Assembly (NCBI GenBank): GCA_033296885.1
Contig: MU863875.1
Span: 310,001 to 374,000, forward strand
DNA from: Triangularia verruculosa
Lineage: Eukaryota; Ascomycota; Sordariomycetes; Sordariales; Podosporaceae
Direction of reading: 5' to 3'
Length of the DNA: 64,000 nucleotides
The notes below the pieces were generated by a model, which worked only from the letters and a program-made list of their open reading frames with translations, was not told the DNA's origin and did not search any database. Of this stretch, positions 22,107 through 34,478 are shown in pieces; positions within the stretch are counted from its first letter, which is position 1; each line of letters starts with the position of its first letter. A program made the position numbers and the translations under genes.

Positions 22107-24042
22107 GAACCCCCACGACTCGATCGATGGGCTGCGTTGCGGAGCGGATCACCGGTGGGTTCACCAGCTGGGAGAACAAGGTTTTATGATGGATCACGGG
22201 GTTTGTTCGCATCCGAACCGGAGATAAGAAAATGATAATCAGGAAACGGGTGATAAGTGGGGGGTGGGGGCCTCGGCAGTTGTGTGTGTGCTAGTCAAAG
22301 GTTTTACTTTTTCTTTTTCTTTTCCTTTCCTTTTTTTTTCCCCTTCTTGCTCCATCATCAGGGGATGGTTGTTTGCCAGGTTGCTTGCGTGCTTTCTTGG
22401 CAGGGGTCGATGGATTTTACGGTATGCAATGCAATGCGATGCGGTTTTGCTGCAAAGCCTGCGGACGGAGTACAACTACCGGAGTACATTACCGGTGGGG
22501 GGTGGCGTACGGAGGATGTAACTAGAAACAACTGCTGTTCGGCTTTAGGGGGCTGGAGTAAAAGCATTACGATGGGAAAAGGATTTCTGGAAGGGTTAGG
22601 TTGGGTGGAAGTTTTTGCGTGTGATGATATGATAATATATAATGTAAGCCGGACCGATGAAAGGTTGATGGGGGGCATGATGAGGGTTAGTGTATATGTG
22701 TAGTTTGGTGGCGTAAATACCCGCGGCGACGATCTCAACGGGGGGGATTCGGTTGAAAGATTTTTTTTTTTTTCCTTCTGCAGTTTTCCAGAAAACCGAG
22801 CCTCGGTCGGTCAATCTTTTCCTAGTTTTCTACACTAGCCAAAACGAAAAGCCACTTTCTTCACGAGTATGGAGGGCTTTTCTTCCCCGCTGGCAGTTTT
22901 CAACGGCTGGTTGCTGACCGCTGAGGTTTCTGTCGAGTCATAAAACTTCTACCAGTGGTTAAATGGTGGAATATACTTACCTACCCCGGATCTCTTTTAG
23001 CGTCTGATGGGATCCCGGATTTTTAAACACAACTTTCATCTCGAGATTTTTGAACGTCGGTGTGCGTGTGTGCTGTCGTTGCTGTGTTGCAATTCTCTAC
23101 ATACACCGGATGATTTGTTGATTTATTGACATTTTTCCAAGCAACCCCCCTGAACCACCCCCCTGGAGAAAGAAACAATTGCATTGATAACGGGATATTC
23201 CGCTCCACCACCAAACCAAGCATCATCAACGAAAAAAAAAGCTATACCGAAGAGGACGAACAACCGTCAGGGTTTTTGGCTGAAAGTTTGCAAAAGAAGA
23301 GAGGGGAAGAAAAAAAAAGTTTATAGCCTTGGCTTTCTCGCCTTCTTCCAAGCCACACGCACAAAACGTACCTCTTTCTCTGCAGGGTGTGTGTGTGTGC
23401 ATCTCTTCCCCGACAAAACCGACCCAACCAAGTCTGAAGAAAGTTTAACCAGCTTCATGAAAACCTACTGCATTGGGCTGCAGTAGACAAGAGTTCTAAA
23501 AACTTCTCGGCTTGCATTTCACCTTTTTTTTCTAATTGCTGTTTGATACCACCCCAAATCCGTTGGTCGCGTGTGGTCGAGAACGAAGTTCCCCGGCCTT
23601 TCAGCAAAGATTCTCCAGTTTCTCTCCACAATCCCAACCACTCAAGAAGAAGGGAATTCCGGGCGAACAAGGAGTCACCATCCTCGCCTCTCCCGGGAAA
23701 AAAGGAAAAGGTATCCACCCGCCGATCGAACATTTTTTTTCCCGCGGGCCTTCTTCTCCTGGCTTCTTTTCGGATCTCCAATCCTTTAGCTGCCGCTCGA
23801 TCGAATCGCTTCCCGCCCGCGCCCTCCATCCCCACGTGTGTGTGTTTGCGCCGACGATCTTTGTGATAGTCGAAAGGGTTTGTCTTTCTACAATCCCTTC
23901 TCGCAGCACACTACTCATCCCGTCTTCCGCCAACACATCCAGAATCACCTCGGCCCGATCCTCGGTTGGGTTGCCGGCGCCCTGCCTCCCCTCAAAAAGT
24001 CACTGGAAGAGAAAGGACGACGAAAAGACTTTGTGAAGCGAC

Positions 24043-25715
24043 ATGGTGAAGGACGTAAATGACTGGCCGTCCCCGGCTGTCGGCGATGAAGGCTTGAAGG
24101 TTGAGGAGAAGGGCTCAACGGGCGGCGGCGATGCGGAATCGGCTCAACAGGGAGAGCTGCAGAGAACTCTGTCAGCCAGACATCTCAACTTCATCGCCAT
24201 CGGTGGCACCATTGGAACGGGCTTCTTCCTGGGCAGCGGTACGGCTCTTCTCAAGGCCGGTCCGTTAGGTTGTCTTCTGTCATACCTGTTTGTCGGAACC
24301 ATGCTGTGGTCAGTTATGGTGTGCTTGGGCGAACTGTCAACATTTATCCCAACTGCTGGCGCCTTCTCGACCTATGCGACGAGGTTCGTTGACCCAAGTT
24401 TGGGTTTCGCCGTTGGGTGGTTGTATTGGTTCGGCTGTGAGTCACCCCGAGGCTGTTGATTCGATCTGGACTGTGTACTGACCTTGTCGAAATAGGGGCT
24501 ATCACATACGCTCTTTCCCTCAGCGCATCAGGCCTGATTATCCAGTACTGGAATGAAGACATCAATATTGGTATCTTCATCGCTGTCTTTTTCGTCATCT
24601 TCACCCTGGTCAACTACCTTCCTGTCGGCATTTACGGCGAGCTTGAGATGTGGCTGTCAAGTTTGAAAGTCATCACTATTGCCGGCTTCATCATCTTCGC
24701 CATTTGCATCGCCGCCGGTGCTGGACAGCAGGGCGTTATCGGATTCAAGCACTGGCGAGAGCAGGGTGCGTTTGTCGAGTTCATGGTGTCAGGTGGTACC
24801 GGCAAGTTCGTCGGCTTCTGGGCGGTCATGATCCAGGCTTCGTTTGCGTACCAGGGCGCCGAGCTGATTGGTGTTGCTGCCGGCGAGGCTCGCAACCCCA
24901 AGAAGACCGTTCCTAGCGCCATCCGGACTACCTTCTGGGGCATCATGGTCATGTTTGTGGTTACCATCTTCTTGATCGGCATGATTGTGCCTTCCAACGA
25001 CCCAACCCTCAGGGACCAGGCTACGAACGGATCGACCAACGCGAAGGCTTCTCCCCTTGTCGTTGCTGCTGATCTTGCGGGCGTCCCTGTACTGCCGCAC
25101 ATCATCAACGCCGTTCTGTTGACGGCCGTACTGTCAGCTGCCAACTCCAACGTGTACTCGGGAAGTCGTGTGCTCCTTGCGCTCGCTGAAGAGGGTCTCG
25201 CCCCCAAAATCCTCACCAAGACCAACAAGCAGGGTATCCCAATCTATGCCGTTGCCGTCACATCGGCCGTCGGTCTGCTGGGATTTCTCAACCTGTCGCC
25301 CGCCGGAGGCCAGGAGGCCTTCAACTGGCTGCTCAACATCAGTGGTGTCGCTGGTCTTACCACCTGGGGAAGCACATGTGCTTCCCTGATCGGCTTCAGG
25401 CGTGCACTCAAAGCCCAGAACATCCCCGTTTCCGAACTGCCGTACATCTCCAAGTTCCAGCCATTTACCGCGTGGTACGGTCTGTTCTTCAACATCCTCG
25501 TTGCCTTGACGCAGGGCTTTACTGTGTTCATCAAGTGGAACACCAGTGAGTTCTTTGCTGCGTACATTAGCTTGATCCTGTTTTTCGCCTTCTGGATCGG
25601 ACACAAGCTCTGGTACAGGCAAGGCTTCGTTCACCCTGCTGCTGCCGATTTGGTCCGTGGACGTTATGATTCGGATGAGCAGAGGGGCCCGGCCGACGAC
25701 AAGGTATATGAATGA
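24043..25715 (+). CDS. Amino acid permease, Can1/Lyp1-like basic amino acid type
   Basis: Plasma-membrane amino acid/proton symporter of the APC superfamily, YAT family. Exon 1 (24043-24436) and exon 2 (24496-25715) join across a 59-nt intron (GTGAGT to AATAG) that splits a tryptophan codon in YWFGW. The protein is 537 residues, as expected for about twelve membrane spans. TM1 has FIAIGGTIGTGFFLGSGTAL. Other matches to yeast arginine and lysine permeases are SYLFVGTMLWSV, GELEMWLSSLKVI, FAYQGAELIGVAAGEARNP, LSAANSNVYSGSRVL and WLLNISGVAGL. These favour cationic amino acids, but the specificity is inferred. The stop lies 163 bp from the convergent rvt stop, so the 3' UTRs may overlap. Confidence 0.9.
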
Positions 25716-25878
25716 TTGCTAGTTTTTTTCAGTCGTTATATGGGGGCATGAAAGAAAACGGACCTTGATATCTTTGAGGAAGCGCAGGCGTGTGGATATG
25801 TATTGGATTGCATGATAGCGACAGTAACATCTTGTTTAATTCATAATTGTTTCCCAAAAAAGTGCCCTCGGTCCCAGC

Positions 25879-28670
25879 TCACAACACCATGTTCCAGCTG
25901 ACCTTCTTGCCTCTCATCATAGCCAACACACCGACAGGCAAGAATTGTTTGTCGACCAGATTCATGCTCCCAAAGTCCCGAAGTAACTCTTCCGCATAGA
26001 GCTGCAGGAACCATCTCTGCTCGCAGTCGAGCTGTACATTCTCGGCCAAAAAAGCCCTCAACTTGCGGCCAACTTCTGTGCTCAGGCGGATATTCTCAGG
26101 GCAAGGACATGACTGGAGCTCTTCATATACAGCGCGGTACTTCGGTTGGGATCTCTCGCGGAACCGGCAGAACTCGTCAAGTGAGAAAAAGGTGTCTTGC
26201 TCTGACTCCTTGACCGAGGTGGTCTCTGACAATTCGTGGGGCGAAAGAAGGAACAGCAAACGCTTGTAGCGGGACTTGGCGTCCTCTTTCTCGAAATTCT
26301 TCTTTTGCTCCAAATATGACTCGTGCTCCCACTTGAGATATTCGTCGACGATCTCATCCGGGGTCTGTGTAATGTCGTTGCGGATGAGGAACAAGCTCAC
26401 AAACGGATTGCGAAGCCCCAAGCCGCCCAGTTTCTCGGGCAAGAAGATGAAAGCATCAGCCAGATCCGAGACGCCGAAACGGTCGTAGAGAAGGCCTTTG
26501 AGATGCTCAACCACGCTTCCCCGCTTTCCATTTGCCTCAGGGAAAAGTCGCTGCAGCATCTCTGTGTATGTGCCCAAAACCTCATTCACATGCTCCCGCC
26601 CAAAGCAATACGCAGGCTCTCCGAACGTGTGGCTGAAAAAACGACCGATGCAACTGTTCCACGTCTGAACCCAGGAAAGCACGCTCTTGCACTCGTCGAG
26701 TTGCTTCTTTAGCTGGTCAACGTGCGCGAAGACAAGCTTCTGGTTGATGGTCCATCTTCCGGTCTCTTGATCGAGCCGCAAGAAGCCAATGCTGACCGGC
26801 CCAGTTGGCAATGTGTCGGAGACCGTGGGGTCTTTTTTGGTGGCACCTGGAAGATAGACAGATCCAGTCTTGCTCTTGTTGAACTCGAGGCCAAACACTC
26901 GAGCGAATGACTGCATGCACTGCCAAGCTTTGGCGGCTCTGGTAGGCTCACCCAAGAGCCAAATATCGTCGTGCAACCGATAGAGCAGAATGCCCGTCTC
27001 GCGGTTGACCACAACGTCCATGAAGAACAGCACCAACTCTCCTGTGAGTTTCTCGGATGCGTGCGCCATCGGAACACCCCTCTTTCGAACACGGGGCCCA
27101 AGCTGCGGTCTGTCATCGGAAGCTGCGTCTAGGTTGAGCGGAGATTCGAGGTATTTCTTGAAGAAATCGATCCAGTCCTGGCCGAAACCGACATACCGCA
27201 TCACCGAGTACACAGTGCTGTGAGAGAGGCCGGTTGCATACCATTGCAGATCCGTCTGAACAAGCGCGACGGGGCCTCCGGGGTCCTTGCGGGTCTCAAG
27301 CGTCACGCCGCGGAGACGATAAGCGAGCAATTCCGTGGTCAAGCGCCTCAAAAGTTGTTGCTTGATGCCAGACTTCTTTTGCGTAGCGGTGTCTAGATCC
27401 TGAATGCTGCTGTCGTCGCTTCCACTTCCGTCACTATCATCATCGTAGTTATTTCCGCCGAAAAGGGAGGACTCCGTGGCCGGCAACTGCGAGAGAAAGA
27501 AGGTCTCCATATACTCATCCATACGTGCGGCTTCCACGTTCCGGTCGAGCAGGTAGTCGTTGAGGTAGTAGCGGCGTCTTTCCATCTCGGCTGGGGTCAG
27601 AACTGTGTTGCCATCAAGATTTCTCTTGCAAACAGCCTTCATGAACGTCTTCAGGGCAGGCTTGACAATGTTGCAAAGTTTGACGCCAATGTACTGAACG
27701 AAAATCATCTGGAGAATATCGTCGTCCGCCCACACCCGGTATTTGCCATTGAGACCTGCTCGGGGCATGACGCGGATACCATCCTTCCCAGCATCCCACT
27801 GCCAGTGCTTGATGTCTGAGAAACGCATGTTCAAAACATCGGCAATCTCGGCCTGGGCCACTTCACTTTCCAAAAAGTCTCTCAAGATGGCTTGCTTCTC
27901 ATCGCTGAGGATGTCTTCGGTTAAGAGACCCTTGATGCAGCTCGCGAGGGAAGACTGGTCAAATGGAGAGGCCCGAGCCATAAAGGATGAAGTTTCGTCG
28001 GCAATATCTTTGCGGAGTTCTTCTAGGGCCTTTTGACTGTTCTCGTCGGTGAACAGACGGTCAAGAGACTTGCGGATCTCATCATCACTAGTCTCCAAAG
28101 GTTCGAAAACGACGGATTCGAACCTGTCGACAAGCTCAGACAGTCGCTGGCGCTGGCGCTCGACAAGCTCAAAAGAATCGGCGACTCCATCATCAGTCGG
28201 GGCGGGCGATGCATTTGTTGTCGGTTGATCCATCCATTCTATAGCACATGTCAGCCATGCTGTTGTAAGAAAGGTAGGAGTGTAGGTCGATCAGAACAAT
28301 TCATACCCGTCAGGAGTCGTGAGTACAGATGAGCCATGTTCAGCTTTCGGCTTTGATGGTCAAGCTTTTCCCGGAGCTCCCGACCGAAGCTCGCAAGCTT
28401 TGAAATCGGAATAGAGGCGTCATAACGAGACTGTGCAAGCCACCGCTCGAAGTTGTGAAGTGATTCATCAGTTCGGGCGCTGGGGTACAGTTCCCGAAAG
28501 GCGTCCAAGAGAAGGCTAAAACGGTCTCGTTCGTCAGTGGTAGCGTCTACCTTTGCGAGCAAGTCACTCTTGCGAGCCTCATAAGACTTGTGTTGAGATT
28601 CGAGTTCACGGATCTTGCTTAGGGTGATGCTTTGCAAGGTTTTGGAGAGGACCGAGGTCGGAGATGCCAT
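25879..28670 (-). CDS. rvt: rvt: reverse-transcriptase-related cellular gene
   Basis: Single-copy domesticated polymerase of the fungal/bacterial RVT class, not a transposon. Exon 1 (28670-28307) and exon 2 (28238-25879) join across a 68-nt intron (GTATGA to CTATAG), giving 907 residues. The N-terminal 120 residues are charged and helical, a probable coiled coil (KIRELESQHKSYEARKSDLL). The RT core has an aspartate in TDLQWYATGLSH (about residue 451, motif A), then HDD in YRLHDDIWLLG (residues 544-546, motif C), then NKSKTGSVYL (about 573, motif D) and IGFLRLD (about 603). An acidic insert (YDDDSDGSGSDDSS, about 384-398) sits between the first fingers motifs and motif A, where RVT proteins carry a long insertion. 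No endonuclease, gag, LTR or poly-A tail is visible. All catalytic aspartates are intact. The family is reported to polymerise nucleotides in vitro and to be stress-induced in Neurospora; its biological role is unknown. Confidence 0.9.
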
Positions 28671-29707
28671 GTTTCGAGCGGACGTCGCGGGGACTAACTA
28701 AGTGGACTCGGAAGGAGCGGAACGGGGATGATACAGATGGAGAGCCATGACTGTGAGGGCGGAAGAACTGGACGACGTTATATGCCCATCGTCCATGGTG
28801 CGGCCGAGAGAACATTGGGGCATATTGGACATGCATGCAGACGGAATACAAGAGAACCATCACGAATACATGGGATCTTCCTAAAAGGCGCGCTTTCGGT
28901 GTCAAGGACTTGACTGAGAAGGGTAAGAGACGCCTTTGATGCCTGCGGTGCCTGCCTGTGGTGGTGCCAAGGAGCGCCTCAGAAGGCAGCAGGCGGGGAA
29001 GGAAACTTCATAGGGCGAATGAGAGACGGTGATTCGCGCAGCTGTCTGCTTCAGGATCCTGAAATGCAACACCCGAGAACTTGCAGGTACGGTTGCAGCT
29101 TGTAAGACTTCGTGGCATAATTACCTGGAAACCCGCAAATATAGGAATTGTCTTGTTGAAGATGACCAGAGGTCTCTTAGACAGCTGGCGCTGGAGCGGC
29201 AAGTGGATCTAAAAGTGCTTCCGGCAGGCAATGTCATCGCGGCCAGGGTGCTCCGCAAGCAGCCAATTCAGTGTGGGCCAACCGTGACAGCTCCGACAAC
29301 GGCCAATTGACGAGCTGCCATTGGAATTACAGCCAGCTCACAGCTTCAAAGACAAACATATACACTCTCCGGGTTAATCATTCGCCTTGAGACAGCCTCT
29401 GGACATGTTTCTCAATGTCTTGAAGAAAAAGGAGGGGCTTTGGGTCTGTGTGGGATGAGACCTCTGCCTCCCGAACATGAGCCAGCACTTCCCTGTCCTG
29501 TCATCGGAGGGGTGATCCGCTTAAGTTTTTTCCCCCGCTGCCAGCTGCAAAGCTCCCCCTGGCCCTCTGGGCTTTAGAGAGCACCACCATAAACTTACTG
29601 CCCACCTGTTTGTGAGAACCTCGACCATTTCCCTAGCTGTGCCGGTTCATTCACAACTACACCCGCATGCCGGGCGCAATTGAGGCCCCAACTACCCTCC
29701 GAACACA
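28671..29707. promoter_or_regulatory. Divergent promoter between rvt and AROM
   Basis: This 1,037-bp gap lies between the start codons of rvt and the AROM gene. I looked for the general amino acid control element TGASTCA and found no perfect copy; the nearest is TGACTGA near 28911. The last 110 nt before AROM are CA- and CT-rich, a typical fungal leader. Short frames at 28606-28905 (-) and 29029-29310 (+) look random. Confidence 0.5.
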
Positions 29708-32700
29708 ATGACCAGTTCTACCGGGTCGGGTCCCACGCGGATCTCGATTTTGGGCAACGAGGACATCATTGTCGACCACGGCATCTGGCTCGACTTTGTG
29801 ACTCACGACCTCCTCCAAAATATCCCCTCGTCCACCTACGTCCTCATCACCGACACCAACCTCCACGACACCTACGTTCCTGCTTTCAAAGACATCTTCG
29901 AAAAGGCTGCTGGTCAAGATGCCCGCCTTCTCACCTACACCATCCCTCCCGGCGAGTACTCCAAGGGCCGCGAGACAAAGGCCGAGATTGAAGACTGGAT
30001 GCTCTCGCAACAATGCACCCGCGACACCGTGATCATTGCCCTCGGCGGCGGCGTTATTGGAGATATGATCGGATACGTGGCAGCCACATTCATGCGTGGT
30101 GTGCGCTTTGTGCAGGTTCCGACGACGCTGCTGGCCATGGTTGACTCATCCATCGGAGGGAAGACGGCCATAGACACGCCCATGGGGAAGAACTTGGTCG
30201 GTGCCTTCTGGCAACCGCGCCGCATCTACATTGATCTCCAGTTCCTCGAGACTCTCCCCGTGCGTGAGTTCATCAATGGTATGGCCGAGGTCATCAAGAC
30301 TGCTGCCATCTGGAACGAGACCGAGTTCAGCGCCCTCGAGGACAACGCCCCTGCCATCCTCGAAGCCATTCGCTCCAAGCCCACTGGAACTGGTGCTCGT
30401 CTCGCCCCTATCCGTGACATCCTGAAGCGCATCGTTCTGGGTTCCGCTGGTGTCAAGGCTGAAGTTGTCTCAGCCGATGAAAGAGAGGGCGGTTTGCGCA
30501 ACCTCCTCAACTTTGGCCACTCTATTGGCCATGCCTATGAAGCTATTCTTACCCCGCAGGTGCTGCACGGCGAGTGCGTCGCCATTGGGATGGTCAAGGA
30601 AGCCGAGCTCGCCCGTTTCCTTGGTGTCCTCCCCCCGGGTGCTGTTGCCCGCTTGACAAAGTGCATTGCCAGCTACGAATTGCCCACCTCCCTCCACGAC
30701 AAGCGCATTGTCAAGCTGACAGCTGGCAAAGAGTGCCCTGTCGACGTTCTCTTGCAGAAGATGGGAGTGGACAAGAAGAACGAGGGCCGCAAGAAGAAGA
30801 TTGTGCTGCTGTCAGCCATCGGCAAGACCTACGAGCCCAAGGCTACCGTGGTCGAGGACCGTGCCATTCGTATCGTCCTCTCTCCGTCCATTCGCGTCAC
30901 TCCTGGCGTGCCAAAGGGACTCAATATCAGCGTCACCCCCCCAGGATCCAAGAGTATCTCTAACCGTGCTCTTGTGTTGGCGGCTATGGGCGAGGGAGAA
31001 ACTCGCATCAAGGGTCTTCTCCACTCGGACGATACACACTACATGTTGACAGCCATCGCTCAGCTCCAGGGCGCTACCTACACATGGGAAGAAGCTGGCG
31101 AGGTTCTCGTTGTCAAGGGCAGAGGTGGAAAGCTGCTGGCCAGCGATGAACCTCTGTATCTCGGCAATGCAGGTACCGCCTCCCGCTTTCTCACAGCTGT
31201 TGTGGCCGTCTGCTCGCCCAGCGATACCACTATCTCCACCGTTCTTACCGGTAACGCCAGAATGAAGGTGAGACCAATTGGTCCACTTGTTGATGCTCTT
31301 CGGTCCAACGGCGTAGCTGTCAAGTATCTTGAGAAGGAACACAGTTTGCCAGTTCAGGTGGATGCCGTCGGCGGTCTTCCCGGTGGAGTGATTGAGCTGG
31401 CTGCCACCATCTCGTCTCAGTATGTCTCTGCCATCTTGATGGCGGCTCCCTATTCCCGTCAGCCAGTCACACTCAAGCTGGTCGGAGGCAAGCCCATCTC
31501 TCAATTCTACATCGACATGACCATTGCCATGATGGCCTCCTTCGGCGTGAAGGTCGAGCGCGATGCCGAGGATCCCAACACCTACCATATCCCTCAGGGC
31601 TCTTACAAGAACCCCGAGGAATACGTTGTAGAGAGCGATGCTAGCTCGGCAACCTATCCTCTGGCCGTTGCTGCCATTACTGGCACCACTTGCACCATTC
31701 CCAACATTGGCCGGACATCGCTCCAGGGCGATGCTCGCTTTGCTGTTGACGTTCTTCGTCCCATGGGCTGCACCGTGGAGCAAACGGATACCTCCACCAC
31801 TGTCACTGGCCCACCAGTTGGAACCCTCAAGGCAATTCCGCACGTTGACATGGAGCCTATGACGGACGCCTTCTTGACAGCGTCGGTCCTTGCTGCGGTT
31901 GCTTCCGGTACCACTCAGATTACAGGCATTGCCAACCAAAGAGTCAAGGAATGCAACCGTATCAAGGCCATGAAGGATGAGCTGGCCAAGTTTGGTGTAC
32001 ACTGTTCGGAGCTTGAGGATGGCATTGAAGTCACAGGCAAGCCTTACAAGGAGTTGAAGAACCCTGAGCCCATCTATTGCTACGACGACCACCGTGTCGC
32101 CATGAGCTTCAGTGTCCTTTCCGTTCTGGCTCCCCACAGGGTCCTCATCCTGGAGCGCGAGTGCACTGCCAAGACATGGCCAGGCTGGTGGGATATTCTG
32201 TCTCAAAAGTTCAACGTCCACCTTGAGGGCGAGGAAGACCCGACAAAGAAGTGCACCGCTAAGTCTTCTCGTCCCAGCACTGACAGATCCATCTTCATCG
32301 TTGGAATGCGCGGTGCTGGCAAGTCTACGGCCGGCCGCTGGATGTCAGATCTTCTCAAGAGGCCACTAGTCGATCTTGACGTGGAGCTCGAAAGGAGAGA
32401 AAAGACTACGATCCCAGATATCATTCGCAGCGAACGTGGCTGGGAAGGATTCAGAAAGGCTGAGCTTGAGCTGCTGGAGGACGTGATCAAGAACAACTCC
32501 AAGGGCCATGTCTTCTCATGTGGTGGTGGTCTTGTTGAGACAGAGGCGGCACGCAAGCAGCTCATCTCGTACCAGAAGAATGGTGGCTCTGTTCTCTTGG
32601 TTCATCGGGACACCGATCAGGTTGTGGAGTACTTGATGAGAGACAAGACTCGTCCTGCCTACTCTGAAAACATTCGAGAGGTCTACTACCGTCGCAAGCC

Positions 32701-34478
32701 GTGGTTCGAGGAGGTCAGCAATTTCCAGTACCACAGCCCACACCAGGATGGTTCTGAGGAGGCTCCAGAGGATTTCAAGCGCTTCTTGTCGGTCATCAGC
32801 GGCAACTCGGATCACTTTGAGGACGTCTTGGCGAAAAAGCACAGCTTCTTCGTCTCATTGACTGTTCCCAACGTGTCAGCGGCCCTGGACATCATTCCTC
32901 AGGTGGTGGTCGGCTCGGATGCTGTGGAACTGCGCGTGGACTTGCTGGAGAGCTACGATCCCGAATTCGTCGCTACTCAAGTCGCGCTTCTTCGGTCTGC
33001 TGCCAAGATCCCCATCGTTTACACAGTCCGCACAGTCAGCCAAGGGGGTAAGTTCCCTGATGACGACTTCAAGCTTGCCCTTGAGCTCTACAAGATCGGT
33101 CTCCGAACGGGTGTTGAGTATCTCGACTTGGAGATGACCATGCCTGAGGAGATCCTTCAGACTGTGACCGAGACCAAGGGCTTCACGCACATCATCGCGT
33201 CCCATCATGACCCTAAGAACAAGCTTTCTTGGAAGAATGGCGGGTGGATTCCGTTCTACAATAAGGCCCTGCAGTACGGAGATGTTATCAAGCTCGTTGG
33301 TATGGCTCGCGAGGTTGCCGACAACTTCGACCTGACAAATTTCAAGATGAAGATGTTGGCGGCTCACAACAAGCCCATCATCGCCTTGAACATGGGCACC
33401 GCGGGCAAGCTTAGCAGGGTTCTCAACGGGTTTTTGACTCCAGTCTCCCACCCAGCCCTGCCAACCAAGGCGGCCCCTGGGCAGCTGTCGGCCGTGGAGA
33501 TCAGGCAAGCCTTGTCGCTCATCGGCGAGATTGAGCCAAAATCATTCTACCTCTTTGGGGCGCCCATTGCATCCTCGCGTTCTCCTGCGTTGCACAATGC
33601 ACTCTTCTCCCAAACTGGCCTCCCTCACCAGTACTCACTGTTCGAGACGGACAACGCTGCTGATGTCAAGGACATCATCCGGTCTGCCGACTTTGGCGGT
33701 GCCTCTGTCACCATCCCCCTCAAGCTCGACATCATTCCTCTGATCGACGAGGTATCGGAAGCAGCGACCGCCATCGGAGCCGTGAACACCATTATCCCCG
33801 TCTCAACGGCAGGCAGCGACAAGACAGTCCTCCGTGGAGACAACACCGACTGGATGGGCATGGTCTTTTCCCTCCGCTCAGCCGGTATTGTCCCACGCAC
33901 CAAGGCCAACCCTGGTGCTGGTATGGTGGTTGGATCAGGCGGCACTACTCGTGCCGCTGTCTACGCCCTCCACGCCCTTGGGTACTCACCCATCTACATT
34001 GTTGCTCGCAACTCGGAAGGCGTCAAGGTGATTGCCGACTCTTTCCCTACGGATTACAACATCCAGACCCTGTCCACCCCCGAGGAAGTCAAGGCTGCCA
34101 CGGATGCCCTGCCAACGGTGGTCATCAGCAGCATCCCTGCTGACAAGCCCATCGATCAGAGCATGCGGGAGGTGCTAGTTGCTTCCCTGAGGCACCCTGC
34201 CAAGTCGGGGAACGAGCCGCGCGTGCTGCTGGAGATGGCCTATACGCCTCGCCATACGCCGCTTATGCAGCTGGCTGAGGATGCGGGATGGAAGACGATT
34301 CCCGGCCTGGAGGTGCTGGCCGCTCAAGGGTGGTATCAGGTACGTCTTTTCTTTTCCTTGTTTACTTTGTTTAATGTTGTCACAATTACTAACATTTCAA
34401 CGCTAGTTCCAACATTGGACAGGAGTCACGCCCTTGTACGCCGACGCTAGGGCTGCTGTGATGGGAGACTCGGAGTGA
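29708..34478 (+). CDS. ARO1: Pentafunctional AROM polypeptide (shikimate pathway)
   Basis: Cytosolic fusion enzyme for five steps of prechorismate synthesis. Exon 1 (29708-34339) and a short exon 2 (34407-34478) flank a 67-nt intron, giving 1,567 residues, close to Neurospora and yeast AROM. Domain order: 3-dehydroquinate synthase (1 to about 390, with GGGVIGDMIGYVAATFMRG and zinc-site NFGHSIGHAYE); EPSP synthase (about 403-850, with PPGSKSISNRAL, GNAGTASRFL and ECTAKTWPGWW); shikimate kinase (about 860-1040, P-loop GMRGAGKST); type I 3-dehydroquinase (about 1045-1270, Schiff-base lysine in VIKLVGMA and histidine in IIASHHDPK); shikimate dehydrogenase (about 1277-1567, with GAPIASSRSPALHNA and GSGGTTRAA). 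Without the final splice the frame runs into unrelated residues at 34450. With it, the end reads FQHWTGVTPLYADARAAV, the family C-terminus. Confidence 0.97.

Larger units (their letters stand above)
21465..24042. other. Region between the hexose transporter and the amino acid permease
   Basis: About 2.6 kb. The transporter 3' end is followed by a 22-nt T run (21800-21821). Two clusters of a GCRAT pentanucleotide repeat lie at 22081-22106 and 22424-22444. The permease leader (roughly 23000-24042) is pyrimidine-rich on the coding strand with purine islands and several short upstream ATG frames, for example at 23571. None resembles a conserved leader peptide. No gene is supported. Confidence 0.4.

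Noticed and set aside
30812..32221. 469-codon minus-strand frame inside AROM (and a 353-codon one, 56828-57889, inside Rat1)
   Set aside because: These are complementary-frame shadows of strongly conserved enzyme exons.
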